Origin: Toxotes chatareus | Lineage: Eukaryota; Chordata; Actinopteri; Toxotidae | Assembly: GCA_016801885.1 (NCBI GenBank) | Contig: CM028886.1 | Coordinates: 15,314,366-15,378,365 of the forward strand | DNA length: 64,000 nt | Reading direction: 5' to 3' | Shown here: piece after piece, positions 12,336 to 24,388 of the stretch | Layout of the letters: each line of letters starts with the position of its first letter | Numbering within the stretch: position 1 is the stretch's first letter | Position numbers and translations under genes: made by a program | Notes under the pieces: model-generated | What the model was told of the DNA's origin: nothing | The model's database searches: none | The model's input: the letters and a program-made list of their open reading frames with translations, nothing else

Positions 12336-13009
12336 GAGTGAAAATTTTCTAACAATATAGTCATATTGTATTTGAAGCTTCAGCTACACTAGACACTTTG
12401 CTCATCTATGTGACTTGTGGGAACAGCTCTGATCCTGTTCTTAATGCAGAAATTGAGCAGTGTGCAACACTGCGGATTGTTATTGCTGTTTTCTTTCACT
12501 GGCTGTTACTTTGGCCTTAAAAAGCACTGAAAAGGGAAATTTCGAATTTGTTCTCTGCTCAGTCCTCAGAGGGTGCGAGCAGTGACCTGGCACTTTGTGT
12601 TGCTGTTTTCAATGCAGCAGTAACAGAAGCAGGATGGATGGAGGGAAGATGCCAGATGGTGGATGTTTGCCACCGTTACATCTGAACTCTGATCTCATTG
12701 TCAAGAGAAAAGAATAATTGTCATGCTTTACTTTTAATCAGGCACTTTTTTTTGTACATTCAGGCCCTTCACTGGATGAGTCAGTCACTGTAAAGATGCT
12801 TAATGTGTGTGAGTAGTCCTGTGTTTGTGTGTGTGTGTGTGTGTGTGCCTGCCGTGTACGTAGTTAATTATTGTAATTGATTTTGTTGATTGGCTGACAG
12901 CCTGGGTCAATATCGTGCTTCAGGACACATCACAAAATTATGTGCTTGAGAGCACATTTACAAAGATATTGCACTTTTTGTGTTTGTGCATGTACATCTG
13001 CATGTGTGT

Positions 13010-13013
<4 letters not shown>

Positions 13014-13048
<35 letters not shown>
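13014..13048. repeat. (TG)n microsatellite
   Basis: About 17 TG units in intron 2. A shorter TG run lies at about 12827-12846. Confidence 0.9.
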
Positions 13049-13049
<1 letters not shown>

Positions 13050-14294
13050 ATGTTTGTGTGATGAGACGGCAGCCTGGTGAATTAGTATGAGTGAAAGGGT
13101 TGGCCGGTAATTTCAGTTAAAAATGAACAGGGAGAAAAGCCAATGATGAGAAATCATTTATTTATAAACAAAAGAGAGGATGAGATGGAACAACCTGTTC
13201 TGAATTTAAAAATGGCTAAATTATCCAAACCTCGACTGCCGTCACCTCACCACTCTGCTGCTCTTGTTGATGGTAATCCAGCTTGTCATAATCAGCCACT
13301 TTGGACTAAATGGAGCATTGAATTGTGGGAGATGTGATGTGCAGGAGGCTCTCTAATTTTGCCCTCTTGTTATTGTCAGAGCATGTAGATATTGTTCTGT
13401 GATTGTAAATACACAAAATTAACTTTAATTAATGGGAATAAGAGCTGATGATGATTTTTGGAGGTTTTGGAAGGTTTGATACTGGAACAAAAGGACTGCA
13501 CAGTGTATGTCGCTCTGGGTATCCTATTCACTCTACATCCAATATGCATGCAAATGCCAGATTATACAATATGGGTACCACTTTGTAGGCAGGAATAGTG
13601 AGTGTCAGGTAAAGTAGTTGCAGTGTGACATGGACACGCTTCCCAAAAATCACAGAGCAGAGAGCAGAGCCTGAAGTGACTCAGGGTTGAGCAGATATTG
13701 TTGCAGTACAAGGCTGCTTGGTTCCTGGTTTTCTTGTAATAGCTGAGAAAATCTGCCTTAGGGGTTTAGAAAATGTTGCATGTTTAAAACGCAGCTTAAT
13801 CTGTTGCTGCAGCTTTCTTGAATCAAATGAACTAATCTAGAATTACATGGGGCGAACTGCATTTTGTTCATATATAATCACACATTTAAAGGGAAAGCTG
13901 TACCTGAGTGAAACTATATAGAAAATATTTAATTTTTACCTGTGTTTTTGCAGTGTTCTCCAACAAGAGTGTGGACAACACTGCAAAACTGAGACCCAAT
14001 TACTGGAATTATCCTTAACATATAAAATTTAATGACTTACCAATATATTAACAGCGACCTAGACCTTGAAATGGTGTTTGTTAGAGTAGCAGCTGTTTAA
14101 TATTTCATTCTTGTTTGATGTCAGTCATCTGCTGCAGAATTAACCTAGTTGAGGATTTTATGGTGGTATTTTTTTTTTTCCACTGCTGGTTGGCAAGCAC
14201 AGAATATTACGGCTTTAGTCTGCACATGAGGAGGGATCATTCAACAGACTCTTAATATTCAGCAAGTCCTTAAGGGATATTTCACACATAAACA

Positions 14295-14295
<1 letters not shown>

Positions 14296-14331
<36 letters not shown>
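14296..14331. repeat. (CA)n microsatellite
   Basis: About 18 CA units in intron 2, at the edge of the purine-rich block. Confidence 0.9.
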
Positions 14332-14334
<3 letters not shown>

Positions 14335-14400
14335 GTGTACACACACAATACAGCAGAGAGATAAGTGTTGAGGGGAAAAGGCATCACTTACACAGGTAAA

Positions 14401-14741
14401 GCGATAAAAGACAGAAGAAGGCGTTAAGCCTCTAAAGGACAGGAGTGGAAGGGTGCAGAAGAGAAGAAGATAGGATAAAAGAGCCGAACTGAAGACAAGG
14501 GGAGAAGAGGAGAGGGAGAAGAGAGCTTAAACCCAAGGATAAGAAGAGATGTGATAAAAGAGAGGAGTGTTCCTTGAGAGCAGCAGAGGAGATAAAAAGA
14601 GCAGAGAGGTGGAAAGAAAAAGAGTGGATTTGGGTTAAGTGCTATCACGGCGTGCAGAGTAGTTCTTGTAAGGACGAGATGCCGACCAAATCAAACGGCA
14701 CGTACTGAGGTGCTGAATAGGCACCAAACCCATTCACACAT

Positions 14742-14838
<97 letters not shown>

Positions 14839-15580
14839 AACAAACAAACATACACACACACTCCCCTCATCTCCCTTGTGTACAGTACGGTAGCTATCTT
14901 GTGGTGACAGTGAAAGCCAGCAGTTGTCATCCATAAATCCTGAGTATTAGTGAAGCTACTGTGGCCTGAACACACACAGTGGAGTCGTTGGGCTAATCTG
15001 GAGAAAGGAAGAGGAAAACAAGGAATTAAAATGGGGCAAAATGAAGGGGAAGGAAGAGTAGAAGAGAAGATGAAGGAAAAGACAGGAAGACAGGGAAGAA
15101 TCAAAGTATGGTGGAAAGGAGGAGAAGGGGAGACAATAGGAGTAGAAAATGTATGGAGGGAAGGGGATGAGAGAAAGATGATGGGAATGAGAGAAAAAAG
15201 GAGGTTAAGGAGAGGTGAAGAGGGGATAGAGAGGGAAGGAAAGAGGCAACTGGCAATGAAAAGAAAGATTGAGAAAAGCCAGAAAGCTCAGAGAAGACAT
15301 GAGAAAGACATGAAGCGGAACAGATCAAAAAAAGAGAGTTGAACAGACGCTGAATCTGAGAGATTGTTGAGCAAAGAAAGAGGATGAAAGAAGGATGAAA
15401 GAAGGAAAAGTGAGAAGAAGGGATAGCAAAGGAGAGAAGCAGGATGACAAGAAGCCAACATAGGATGGCGAGCCAAATCATGAGCTTGGAAGAAGAAGAT
15501 GCAGAGGAAGTTGAAACAGAGACAAGGAACGAGGGGAGGGATGGTGCGAAGAAATGAAGTGAAGCAGAGGATCGGACAGC
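14401..15580. repeat. Purine-rich (GA-rich) low-complexity block split by a CA repeat
   Basis: The + strand at 14401-14640 and 15001-15580 is dominated by A and G, with many GAGAA, GAAGG and GGAGA words. Together with the CA repeat between them this makes a 1.2 kb low-complexity domain. Open frames through it encode Lys/Arg/Glu-rich (+ strand) or Ser/Phe/Leu-rich (- strand) peptides, as expected from composition, not from protein selection. Confidence 0.75.
14745..14850. repeat. Compound (CA)n(AAAC)n microsatellite
   Basis: About 45 CA units (14745-14834) pass directly into four AAAC units (to 14850). Likely highly length-variable between individuals. Confidence 0.95.
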
Positions 15581-17467
15581 GAGCATTTACTCAGCTTTCA
15601 GGAGTCCCTGCTAGCTTTCACCGCTGATAATCCTGGGAAGAGGCATCCCTTCGCAAACTGGGGCGTCAAGCTGTGCTTGTTTCGCTTTAACCCAGATAAT
15701 TCCAGTTCATACTGGGTTGCCAGTTAAAAGACTTTTCTAGTTCACATTCCCCACAGAGTCAGGAGATTACTCAAGTTCAGACTTCAAATTAGACCCTTTG
15801 AATTAAGGTTCAGCTGCATGAGGAGAGGACGTGTTAAATATCATTTTAGAATGGATTTCTATAATTTTCTGGTGCTCGGGATTTGTAATGTGACTCAGAC
15901 TATTTACTGGAGCTAAAAGTTGTTGCTAAGCAGTAGTCGCACAAGTTCTGCCAAATGGCTGGAGTTGATTTTACGACCTGGCAAGAAGCTTATTCAAGGA
16001 GCTGTTGGGGGCTCGCTGACTCCAGTGGTGAAACTCTTTCAGATAAATGGCTCTGGTTTGTGTGAAATACTGTTGCGCTATACGTGGATCTAAGCTCTGT
16101 AAGTTTAGGAACGAATCTTGTCAGGGTTTTTACAGTATTTCCACTAAGTATTTTATTGTGAGATACAGAGAGTGGATGTCTAATGTATTTCACAAAAGCA
16201 TCTTGGCCTCTTCGATTCAGAGAGAGTGTGTGAAATGTTGAGCTCTTGGATGATATTTATGGCCGTGTGGTGGTAAACAAGAACAGACGTGGCGGTTAGT
16301 GAAAGGTAATTTATATCAGAGACCCTCATGTTCTGTTCTATTGGAGCTTCTGCGTCCATATTCATTAATCATAGTTGCTGTCTCTGGAATTGCCTCTGAC
16401 TTATAGACCCTGACATACATTCAGAGCATTAAAGAGAGTCATAGTAGGCTCATTCATTTTTTACACAAGTGTTTTATTATGAATCCGTCGATGTATGTGT
16501 GTGTGTGTTCATTGACATGCAAAGCAAAGATCAAGGTATTCAAGGCAATTTTCACCCGGTCATTAGTACCCCGTCTGCCAACTCAATTCACCTACTGTTA
16601 AGCACACACTCAATGATACCAGAGGAGTAATAATCTACCTAGCTCTATCACAGACTTAAATTATTCATAGATTCTTATTGTGAGGTGTAATTATACCGTT
16701 TCACCCTATGCATTTTGAGTGTTTGATAGGTGGCGTGGTGTGATTACTGAAGAAAAACAGTGAGCAAAATGGAAGACTGCGAAGTTCTGCACTGTGTCTG
16801 TGCAGAATGTTTAAATCTGATGATCTGGTGAGGAAAAGTTCAAGAGAACATGAGCCTGGACTCTGTTTTTCTATGATTTTCTTTTTTTGTTTGTTTTTTG
16901 GCCTCTATAAAAGTTGGGACTTGACATTAAATTGTGAGGTAATACCATGACTAAAATTTTAAGGATGTTTGGAAGGAAAGTCTTGACAGATTCAATTATA
17001 TACACTCTAGTTACAGCCTAATACACATACTAACATATTTATTACACTAAAGGTAGATCAAATCTACAGTTTATTAATTCTTCTTTTGACCTAAATTAAC
17101 CTAAATATTGATTTAGGTTTTTTTCTGCTAACTTTCTCAAACTTAAAAAGAAATGTTGTCACTTATTTAACGCACTGATCACGGTTGTTTGAAACCAAGC
17201 TCAGCTCCGCATTTCTGGCTTTTCCACCTACAATATAATACAATTCAGAAAATACGGTGCTTTCACGTTACGGCCTGAATGGGATTTTCCATTGAGAAAG
17301 ATAGATGTCTGTTCTCATCAGCGAGCGAAAATCCTGCACAGTACACCTCAGGTTTGTCAACATCATATCACCAGTTTTTTTTTCCTGTAGACTCTTTCTC
17401 CTTAATGTCTGATGCACAGTCTTTACATGTCCGCACTCACTATTGTAAATGACAGAGAAGTGTCTAC

Positions 17468-17531
17468 AGACTGAAGAAGTACTGACCCAAATAATTTGGG
17501 TCAGTACTTCAGGTCTCAGGTCCTTCAGTCT
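17468..17531. repeat. Strong inverted repeat (hairpin)
   Basis: Inner arms GAAGTACTGACCCAAAT (17476-17492) and its exact reverse complement (17494-17510) are separated by one base. Outer arms AGACTGAA (17468-17475) and TTCAGTCT (17524-17531) are also exact complements, with 13 unpaired bases on the 3' side. No coding frame or known element explains it. Confidence 0.85.
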
Positions 17532-18978
17532 TTATTCTTAAAGGGATTCTCTGACATTTAAAATTGTAGATCATTATTATTGTTCCCTAGACACTTCAAG
17601 CAAAGAGTTTTACTCTGGTTCTCCATTTACAGATTTCCACAGGTTCTTTTTGTGACTGATCGGCAGTGGTGGAGGAAGAATTCTGATCTTTCATTTAAAT
17701 AAACGTAAAAGTCCTGTAATTAAAATTAAATAATAAAGTATGAATGTATTATCAGGAAAATTTACTTAAAGTCGACTTAAAATCAACAAAAAAAACCCAT
17801 CAGTGCATCAGTCTTAATCTTTTGGGACCTCATCTACATGCATTATGACCCCAGAGTTAGTTCATGCCACTTCAAATCTATGGTGAGCACGTTCAGTTTG
17901 AGTGCAGACAAGTAAAGAGGCTCTGCATCGGCAGTGTCATCAGATTCATGGATGACATGTCCTCTCATTTATAGAAACTTTGTAGAAACATATTAAAAAT
18001 AAGTGGATTGTGGTGAATTTGTACCTAAACTAACAAAGAATAATATAGGGAAAAGGTGAAATGGTGATATGTGTCACAGACATAAAGCTTATGCCAGTGA
18101 CTTTTGTTCTCATCTGAGGTGAAGTTGTAGTATTACACAATACTACATCACGGTCTCTCTTGCTTTCTGCTCTCTTCTTTAGTGTCTCTCACTTTCTGTA
18201 GATTTAAAACAGTCAAATTCTCTTCTGCTTCCCTACCACTTTTTGATTCTACAAAATGTGCTGTCTGAGTGTCCTTGTAAGAAGCCACAGCACTGCATAC
18301 ACAAACATGCAGAGAAAGGCTCCTGTCACTGTTTTTAACAGGCCTCTGCAAGATCTGTTTTCACCGACAGAGGCCTGGAAAGTACAGCGAGCTCCTGAGA
18401 ATGCTACTACACACCATTTATTTCTCCACGATACGGTATAGGTCAGAAATACACGCACAGACAAACACACAAAACACCTGTTCTGTTTTTATAACTTCTC
18501 TTCACTGGTTTGTAACAGAAATTTAAAGCATGCCTCCTTGTATCAACTTTCTTTGGAGTGTGTCTTGTGAAGAGAATTTGACTGGAAATAGTTTCCTCTA
18601 AATCTGTGCCGTTTCAAACCTTTTTCATGCTGTTTTGAGCTGAGGCAAATTGAAACTGGGCTGTGTGCCATGCTCACCTGCTTCATGTGTTCCTCTCATA
18701 GTTGTGGGAACTTCAAAATTGAAATTCACTCAGCACCTCTGTCTGTCCTTCTGTCCGTCCATTTCCATTTCCTTTTTGAGACGCTTTGATTTGTAGCAGA
18801 TTTTTGGTGGCGTATCTGGGTTTCACATAACTACTGGCTCTGTGTCATGTTAACATGTGTTGATTGGTGGCTGGGACCTTTTTAATTAAACTCATTTTCT
18901 TTCAGCAGCATGTTATTTATTTTCAATCATTCCCTAGCTTTATTGAAGCTTATTCAAATGTGGTTAATTGTTTTTCAG

Positions 18979-19095
18979 TTCCAGCTCCAAGGAGGCTGCG
19001 TTTCAAAGTGCTGAGCTCAAGCAAACTCCTTGTTTCGTGGAAGGAGCCCAAAGGAGACTTTGACAGCTATCTGTTCCTCTACAACAGCATACCAG
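18979..19095 (+). CDS. col14a1: col14a1 coding exon 2: FN3-1, first half (residues 32-70)
   Basis: Acceptor TTTTTCAG at 18978; donor CCAG|GTATGG after 19095. Phase 1 in and out. It encodes VPAPRRLRFK followed by LLVSW and the YLFLY strand, the A, B and C strands of a fibronectin type III fold with the conserved B-strand Trp. In the family this domain precedes the first vWA. A long CA repeat begins 26 bases into the following intron. Confidence 0.93.
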
Positions 19096-19121
19096 GTATG
19101 GATGATTTAGCTGTACAGATA

Positions 19122-19130
19122 CACACACAG

Positions 19131-19212
<82 letters not shown>
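19122..19212. repeat. (CA)n microsatellite near a splice donor
   Basis: About 40 CA units starting 26 bases after the exon at 18979-19095. Confidence 0.95.
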
Positions 19213-19216
<4 letters not shown>

Positions 19217-21935
19217 ATACTTAAATACTGAAAAGAAGTGGGGACTTGACTTTGAATTTTGGGGGGAAGGATCCCATTATGACTTGGATTTTCTGTCTGT
19301 CAGGAAGGATTATGTAATTTACTTCTTATCAAAGCTCCTTTGAAGGGATTACACTCTTGAGAGATATGGAGGAAAAGTTTGTCCTACACCTCTGCCAAGT
19401 TTAAGACAAAGGAGTGTTTTTGCTGCGTACGTGGAGCCTGTCAGCAGATTTGAAAACGGGACTGATAGGAGCACAGGACAGCAAGACCCGCACTGACTCA
19501 TGGTGGAGTTCAGTCCCGGGCAGCTGAATGACAGCAGCAGCAATAATAGTCATTCATTCATTCGCTGCATCATTATTGTATGGCACTTTTGCCATGATAG
19601 ATGCTTGACATCCTGCTTTTAACCTGCATCTGTCAGGGGTTGAGCATTGTACAGACACAGGGCATGACCTTGTCTGTTTCTGGGCATGCACAGTGTAGTC
19701 AGTAATCACCCTAATTACCACTGGCATCTCCTTTATCATGTTATCACAATGCACCTACTCTCACAGTCATACATCTCCTCCAACATCAATTCCTTAACTA
19801 TTGCTGCACCACTTGTTCTGCATTTGTTCTGTATTAGTGCTGTGCTGTGCTGCAGACAATTCTTTTGCAGGCATTGTAAAAAAGAATAAGTAGGACTGAA
19901 TAAGCACTCTGTAACATAAAACTTGTTTTTCGCAAACAACCCTTTGTGAGAACCGCCTCGTCTGACAATTTCTTGCTGCCTCCGACAGCTGAAAAGAGAA
20001 CAAAAACTGAAATTTATGGCCACTTCCTCTCAGGGAGGGAGTGCAGCAGTAGCTCACTGGCATTCAGCAAATGCAGTAAAAAATTTGGACTTTCACAGCA
20101 TCCTTGCTGTTTCCTTACACAATTTGGTTAATAAAGCCTCCTTGGATGAGAAGAAGGATGAGGACACAAGTACCTGCCCTGTGTCTGGCCTGATCTGCCC
20201 CCTAGTTTGTCTGAGTCAGATGAAGTAAATGACAGGCACAGTGAAGCTTGTTAACACTGGCTGAAGTCTTTTCGCTGAGAGTTAAAGTACCATTTGAGAC
20301 CACAAAAGGTGCTGTCAGAGTGGCAGCTAACCTTTCGGTTCAACACAGTATTCTTTTTCTCCTCTGAGTGTTTGTAAAAAAGGAGCAGCTAAAGTGCAGC
20401 TGGATAAGGATTCAGGTTTTAGGTCGAAGCAGACGACTCATTTTTGCCAACAAAAATGACTTGCTGGGTTTTTTTCCCTCAATGTTTATATTATCTAAAA
20501 CATTGTCCCCTGTCAATTTTTCCCCATTATCAGCTCGTATCCTTGTAGACAAAGTAGCCCATGTCTTATTGCATCAAAAATGTCTAACTTTAGCCTGTGT
20601 TTCTCTGTCCAGTTGCTTTTTTTTTTTTTTTCTGTTTTATGACGGTGCATGAATTAAACTAAAATAAAATAAGCACTTATTGGAAGTCTGTTGAAAAGCC
20701 TGCCAACAATTCTGAAATTCAAATCGTGTGGGTTGCGTCTGTGTGTACTTGCATATTTGTGTGTTAGTTATGAGTGCCAGATGCCTATATTTACTCTTTT
20801 AAATCTCAGTGGAGATTAAGCCAAACCCAGCAGAAAAAAGTTCAGCTTTTTCTGTATGCAACTACGACTTATCGATACAATGTTGCTGCAACCAGTTGGT
20901 TACTTAAGATTGGTTTCACGGTAATAAGAAGGGGTGTGGAAACCAGTTGTGATCTCTGAGGTTTGAAATGAGCAGTGGAAATTACAGCAGCAGTTGGCCT
21001 ACAGAGGAATCAGTGGCCTTATGAATCGCTTTATGATGGCGACCATATGGAGATTAAACCTCCTTATGATTACATAGAGATGTCATTGTTACTTGCCTTA
21101 TTGCAGCTACACCAGCTAAATAAGAACAATATTATTATGGAACGCTTTGATAAGAAATGAAATGGCAAAATTCATTTAAAGACAATAATAAATACATAAT
21201 TTTTTTTAAATTAAAATATATTTATGGGGTGGCCAGGCTTCCTTTGGTCTCCCAGAGAAACAGCCACTGAAGGGAATGTGCATAAATGTGCAACTCTACC
21301 ATAATAGACAGTTGAATCACATTTGTGTTGTTTTCCAACTGGTGCCTTGAAGTTCTGGGTAGTATGGGGTAGTTGGGGTATACAGGTTTTTATGATTATT
21401 CTTTCTCTCTCTGTGTATTACTGTACTAATATTTATTCTATAAGTGATCAGACTGGTGAAGTCACACTGTGTTGCTGTGTTTGTTTTCAATTATAATCTT
21501 TGTTTTTGGCATTTTTATGCAGTGTTTTTGCTTTGTGCCTTAAATACATTTTGTTGGCCACAATAAAGACAAATAACGTGGCTGCGTGTGCTTTCTGATG
21601 GTTATACCAGGCCTGTTTTGCATTTGCGATGAAGCATTCTTGTGATGCAGAATGTCATGAAATTTGTGCCAACCTTTTATATTTATTCTCATTTAAAATG
21701 ATTCTGACAACAGCTCTGAAAACACGTAAAGGATCAGTTGTTTGCCGTAATCTTCCAAAATCTTCTTAATTAATCTTAATATGGAGAAATGATGATTTTA
21801 ATGAATTTTCCACAATTGAGTCATCGCACATGCAAGCAGTTTGGAAATCATGGAAACAAATGGGATCAACATTTGTGTTGTTTGAGCTTCGCTTCTTGGC
21901 CACAGGAGAGCAAATTTGTAAGACTTATAACCATT

Positions 21936-22465
21936 TTAAAGGAATGGTTCAACATTTGGGAAAATACACTCATCTGCTTCTTGCAGAGGGATGAAAAGAT
22001 CAACAGCAGTCCTGGTGCCAGGAGTTGATTATCTTAGCTTAGCTAAAAGACTGGAAATGGGGGAAACAGCTAGCCTGGCACTGTGCGAAAGATTAAAATA
22101 AGTCTACAGTATAAAGTAGTATAAATAACAGGAACTTTTCAGATTAGTCTTGTTAGTTTGATCCACAGACAGAAGTGTAAAACTGACAGTTTGTGGCTTT
22201 ATGGGGCTCTGACAGTTTAGATTTTTTAATAAATTGAGATACAACTTGGAAATTTGGGAGCTTCTCTGGAACTGGTGGGGGAATTTTTTCAATTTTAGGC
22301 AGAGCCAGGCTACTTTAGCTGTTTCCCCTTGTTCCCAGTTTTTGTGTTAAGCTATACAAATGGCCTGTTGGCTTTAGCTTTACATTTAGCACACAGATGT
22401 GAGAATAAAGTTTTGGCAAAAAAGCGAATAAACGTAATTCCCAAAATTTTGAACTATTCCTCTAA
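21936..22465. mobile_element. Foldback (long inverted repeat) non-autonomous element, copy 2
   Basis: The left end 'GGAATGGTTCAACATTTGGG' (from 21941) is the near-complement of the right end 'CCCAAAATTTTGAACTATTC' (to about 22459). Internally, 'GGAAACAGCTAGCCTGGC' (22061-22078) mirrors 'AGCCAGGCTACTTTAGCTG' followed by TTTCCC (about 22303-22327). The whole 530 bp can therefore fold back. It has no transposase frame. More complete than the copy at 6160-6545, since both termini are recognisable. Confidence 0.7.
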
Positions 22466-23510
22466 GTCTGAATGCCTCACACCTCACGAGGTGTTCCTCA
22501 ACACTTTCAGCCTGAGACAGAAATGAGAAAGGATGATCCCACCACCACCTGTAGAAAATAAAAAGGACCAGCTCTTTCCTTTAATTATCAAACTAGGTGA
22601 TTGCAGGTGAACTGTTTGATCCCTTGATGATGTTACCTTATAAAACCATCTCAGGGAAGAACTGTGAAGGAATTTTAAAAAAGAGTGTTTATCCCTGAGA
22701 AAATTGAGACATACACTCTCTATGCCTGCAGCAGTTGTCATATGACAGTGGTTTGGTTCACCTGCACAGACTGAGGTTCCAGTTTGTGGTGCAAACTGAT
22801 CCATGTATTTGGCCCCACCTGACCTGCCGCCCTCTTCAGTAGGGTTTATCTCCCTTCTCCTCAAAGTGTTGTTAATCATCACCCTGCAGGGACAGGAGAC
22901 ACAAAAGCTGAGGAAGCACACACGCACACACCTCATTGATGTCAGGATTGATTGCAGGGTCAGAATTAAAATAGGGTGATAATGTGACTTGTTGACCTGA
23001 TGGGGATTAACTGCTGAGAAAAGGACATAAACACACACATACATTCTTTCTCCTTTATGAGGACTGACAGTTTATTTCAGTGATTTTATTTTCCTCAGCT
23101 CAAAACTCTGTTTATACTCTCTTTAAGCTTCACCCAAAATACAGAAAAAAACAGCAAAAAAAAAAAAAAAAAAAAATCTGAATTAAGTTAGGACCCACAA
23201 AATGTTTTTTGTCACTTCACAATTTTTGTGATGACACACAGTATGCTTCTCATAAAGGTAGAAATTAAAAAAAACATGCACATACATAGACATAGACTCC
23301 CACTAAAGTTTAAAATATTTTGAATGGAGAATGTTAATCAGCTCTTCTGCTGAATTAACTTCATGTTGGCTCGACCGTGAGAATACTAATATTTTGCTTC
23401 CAAGCAACTGAATACTGGCAACAAGAAATGAATGAAAACATGGCTCAAAACATCCACGTCTAACCTTTGCTCCTCTGCTTCTCCTTCTTCTTCTCCTCTC
23501 TCTCTGTCAG

Positions 23511-23654
23511 GTGGTCAGCAGAGGGAGATCATAGTGTCTAAATCTGACACTAAGGTGTTAATAACAGATTACAGCCCCTCGAAAGACTACACTGTCAGTG
23601 TCATCGCTGTCAGTGGCAGCGAGCAGAGCAGACCACTTCAGGGCAGACACAAAG
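23511..23654 (+). CDS. col14a1: col14a1 coding exon 3: FN3-1, second half (residues 71-118)
   Basis: Acceptor CTGTCAG after a long TC-rich tract; donor AAAG|GTTGGT, an uncommon T at intron position +3. Phase 1 in and out. It encodes GGQQREIIVSKSDTKVLITD then DYTVSVIAVSG, the D to G strands of the FN3 fold, with the tyrosine-corner type residue in DYTVSV. The end (QGRHK) is basic and leads into the linker exon. Confidence 0.92.
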
Positions 23655-24292
23655 GTTGGTTCATGCATTGTATTGTTTGTTTCTATTCTGTCTATTGTGC
23701 TGTACTGTGTTGCTCCCACATACTCTACAGTTCTGCTCCACAGTATCATACTCTACTCCTGTTATTTGACACTACATGACTATACTATTCTCGGAAATCT
23801 TTTCTGTCTCCTTCTTGTGTTCTCTCCTCTTGTTTCCTTCCCCTTTTCTCCTCTCTGCTAAACTTTTTTTCCTGATATGCTTTAGTGTACTCCTCTGTCT
23901 CCCCTCTCATCTTCTAGTTTCCTCTCCTTTCTTTTTCTCCTCTCCTCCTGTTTTCTCATTTCCTCTCCTCTCCTGTATTTATTCTCCCCCTTTCTCCTCT
24001 TATATCCTTCTCTCTCCTCTCATTTCCACTCCTCTTTTCTTATTGTCAATGCTGTATTTTACTTTACTTTATTCTGCTCTATTTTCTGCTCTATTTATGT
24101 CCATTCTCTCCATATTCTGTTCTAATAATAGATAATTCTCAGTTATCTACTGTAATCTCTTTGTGCTGTATCTGTGTATATGTTGTCCTTATTAGCATAT
24201 GTAGACCCAGAAAGTGAAGAAACTCTAAAATAACTGCTTCTTAGTCTATGGGATTCTACTAACATGTCATTGATCTTTTTTATCTGCTGTAG
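23655..24292 (+). other. Intron 4 (638 bp)
   Basis: Strongly pyrimidine-rich from about 23780 to 24125, then AT-rich to a TCTGCTGTAG acceptor. Nothing else is seen. Confidence 0.7.
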
Positions 24293-24388
24293 CTGAAAGA
24301 GGTAAGAGTGACGGAGGAGACGAGACTGAGCCCCAGAGGCTGACTGATTCAGTTGCACCTCCAGAGGATGCCAACGAGATCTCTGGAG
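24293..24388 (+). CDS. col14a1: col14a1 coding exon 4: acidic FN3-1/vWA linker (residues 119-150)
   Basis: Acceptor GCTGTAG, donor GGAG|GTAGGA, phase 1 in and out, 96 bases. It encodes a hydrophilic, acidic 32-residue segment (AERGKSDGGDETEPQ then PPEDANEISG) without FN3 or vWA strands. The equivalent position in vertebrate COL14A1 is a poorly conserved linker. The call rests on the matching phase, both splice sites and position. Because it is symmetric (phase 1-1), skipping it would keep the frame. Confidence 0.82.

Larger units (their letters stand above)
9601..18978 (+). other. Intron 2 (9.4 kb)
   Basis: It starts with a pyrimidine-rich stretch (9601-9960) and contains a CpG cluster with an inverted repeat (10031-10075), TG/CA microsatellites, an old repeat copy (12075-12335), a purine-rich block (14401-15580) and a strong hairpin (17468-17531). 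Open frames here are low-complexity or lack protein motifs. No host gene is seen on either strand. Confidence 0.6.
19096..23510 (+). other. Intron 3 (4.4 kb)
   Basis: It carries a (CA)n repeat near the donor (19122-19212), a foldback element (21936-22465), an A tract (about 23156-23176), and a TTCTTCTTCTCC-rich polypyrimidine tract before its acceptor. The 186-codon reverse frame at 22484-23044 shows no family motif. Confidence 0.6.

Noticed and set aside
14691..15104. 137-codon reverse frame (Cys-Val repeats plus Ser/Phe/Leu-rich part)
   Set aside because: It is translation of the CA microsatellite and the purine-rich block. The same repeat opens frames on both strands.
14950..15342. 130-codon Lys/Arg/Glu-rich frame
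   Set aside because: Composition artefact of GA-rich DNA; no conserved motif or splice context.
22484..23044. 186-codon open frame on the reverse strand, the longest in the window
   Set aside because: It lies in intron 3, starts in TG/CA-rich sequence, shows no domain, signal or codon bias, and one frame of this length is about what chance gives in 64 kb on six frames.
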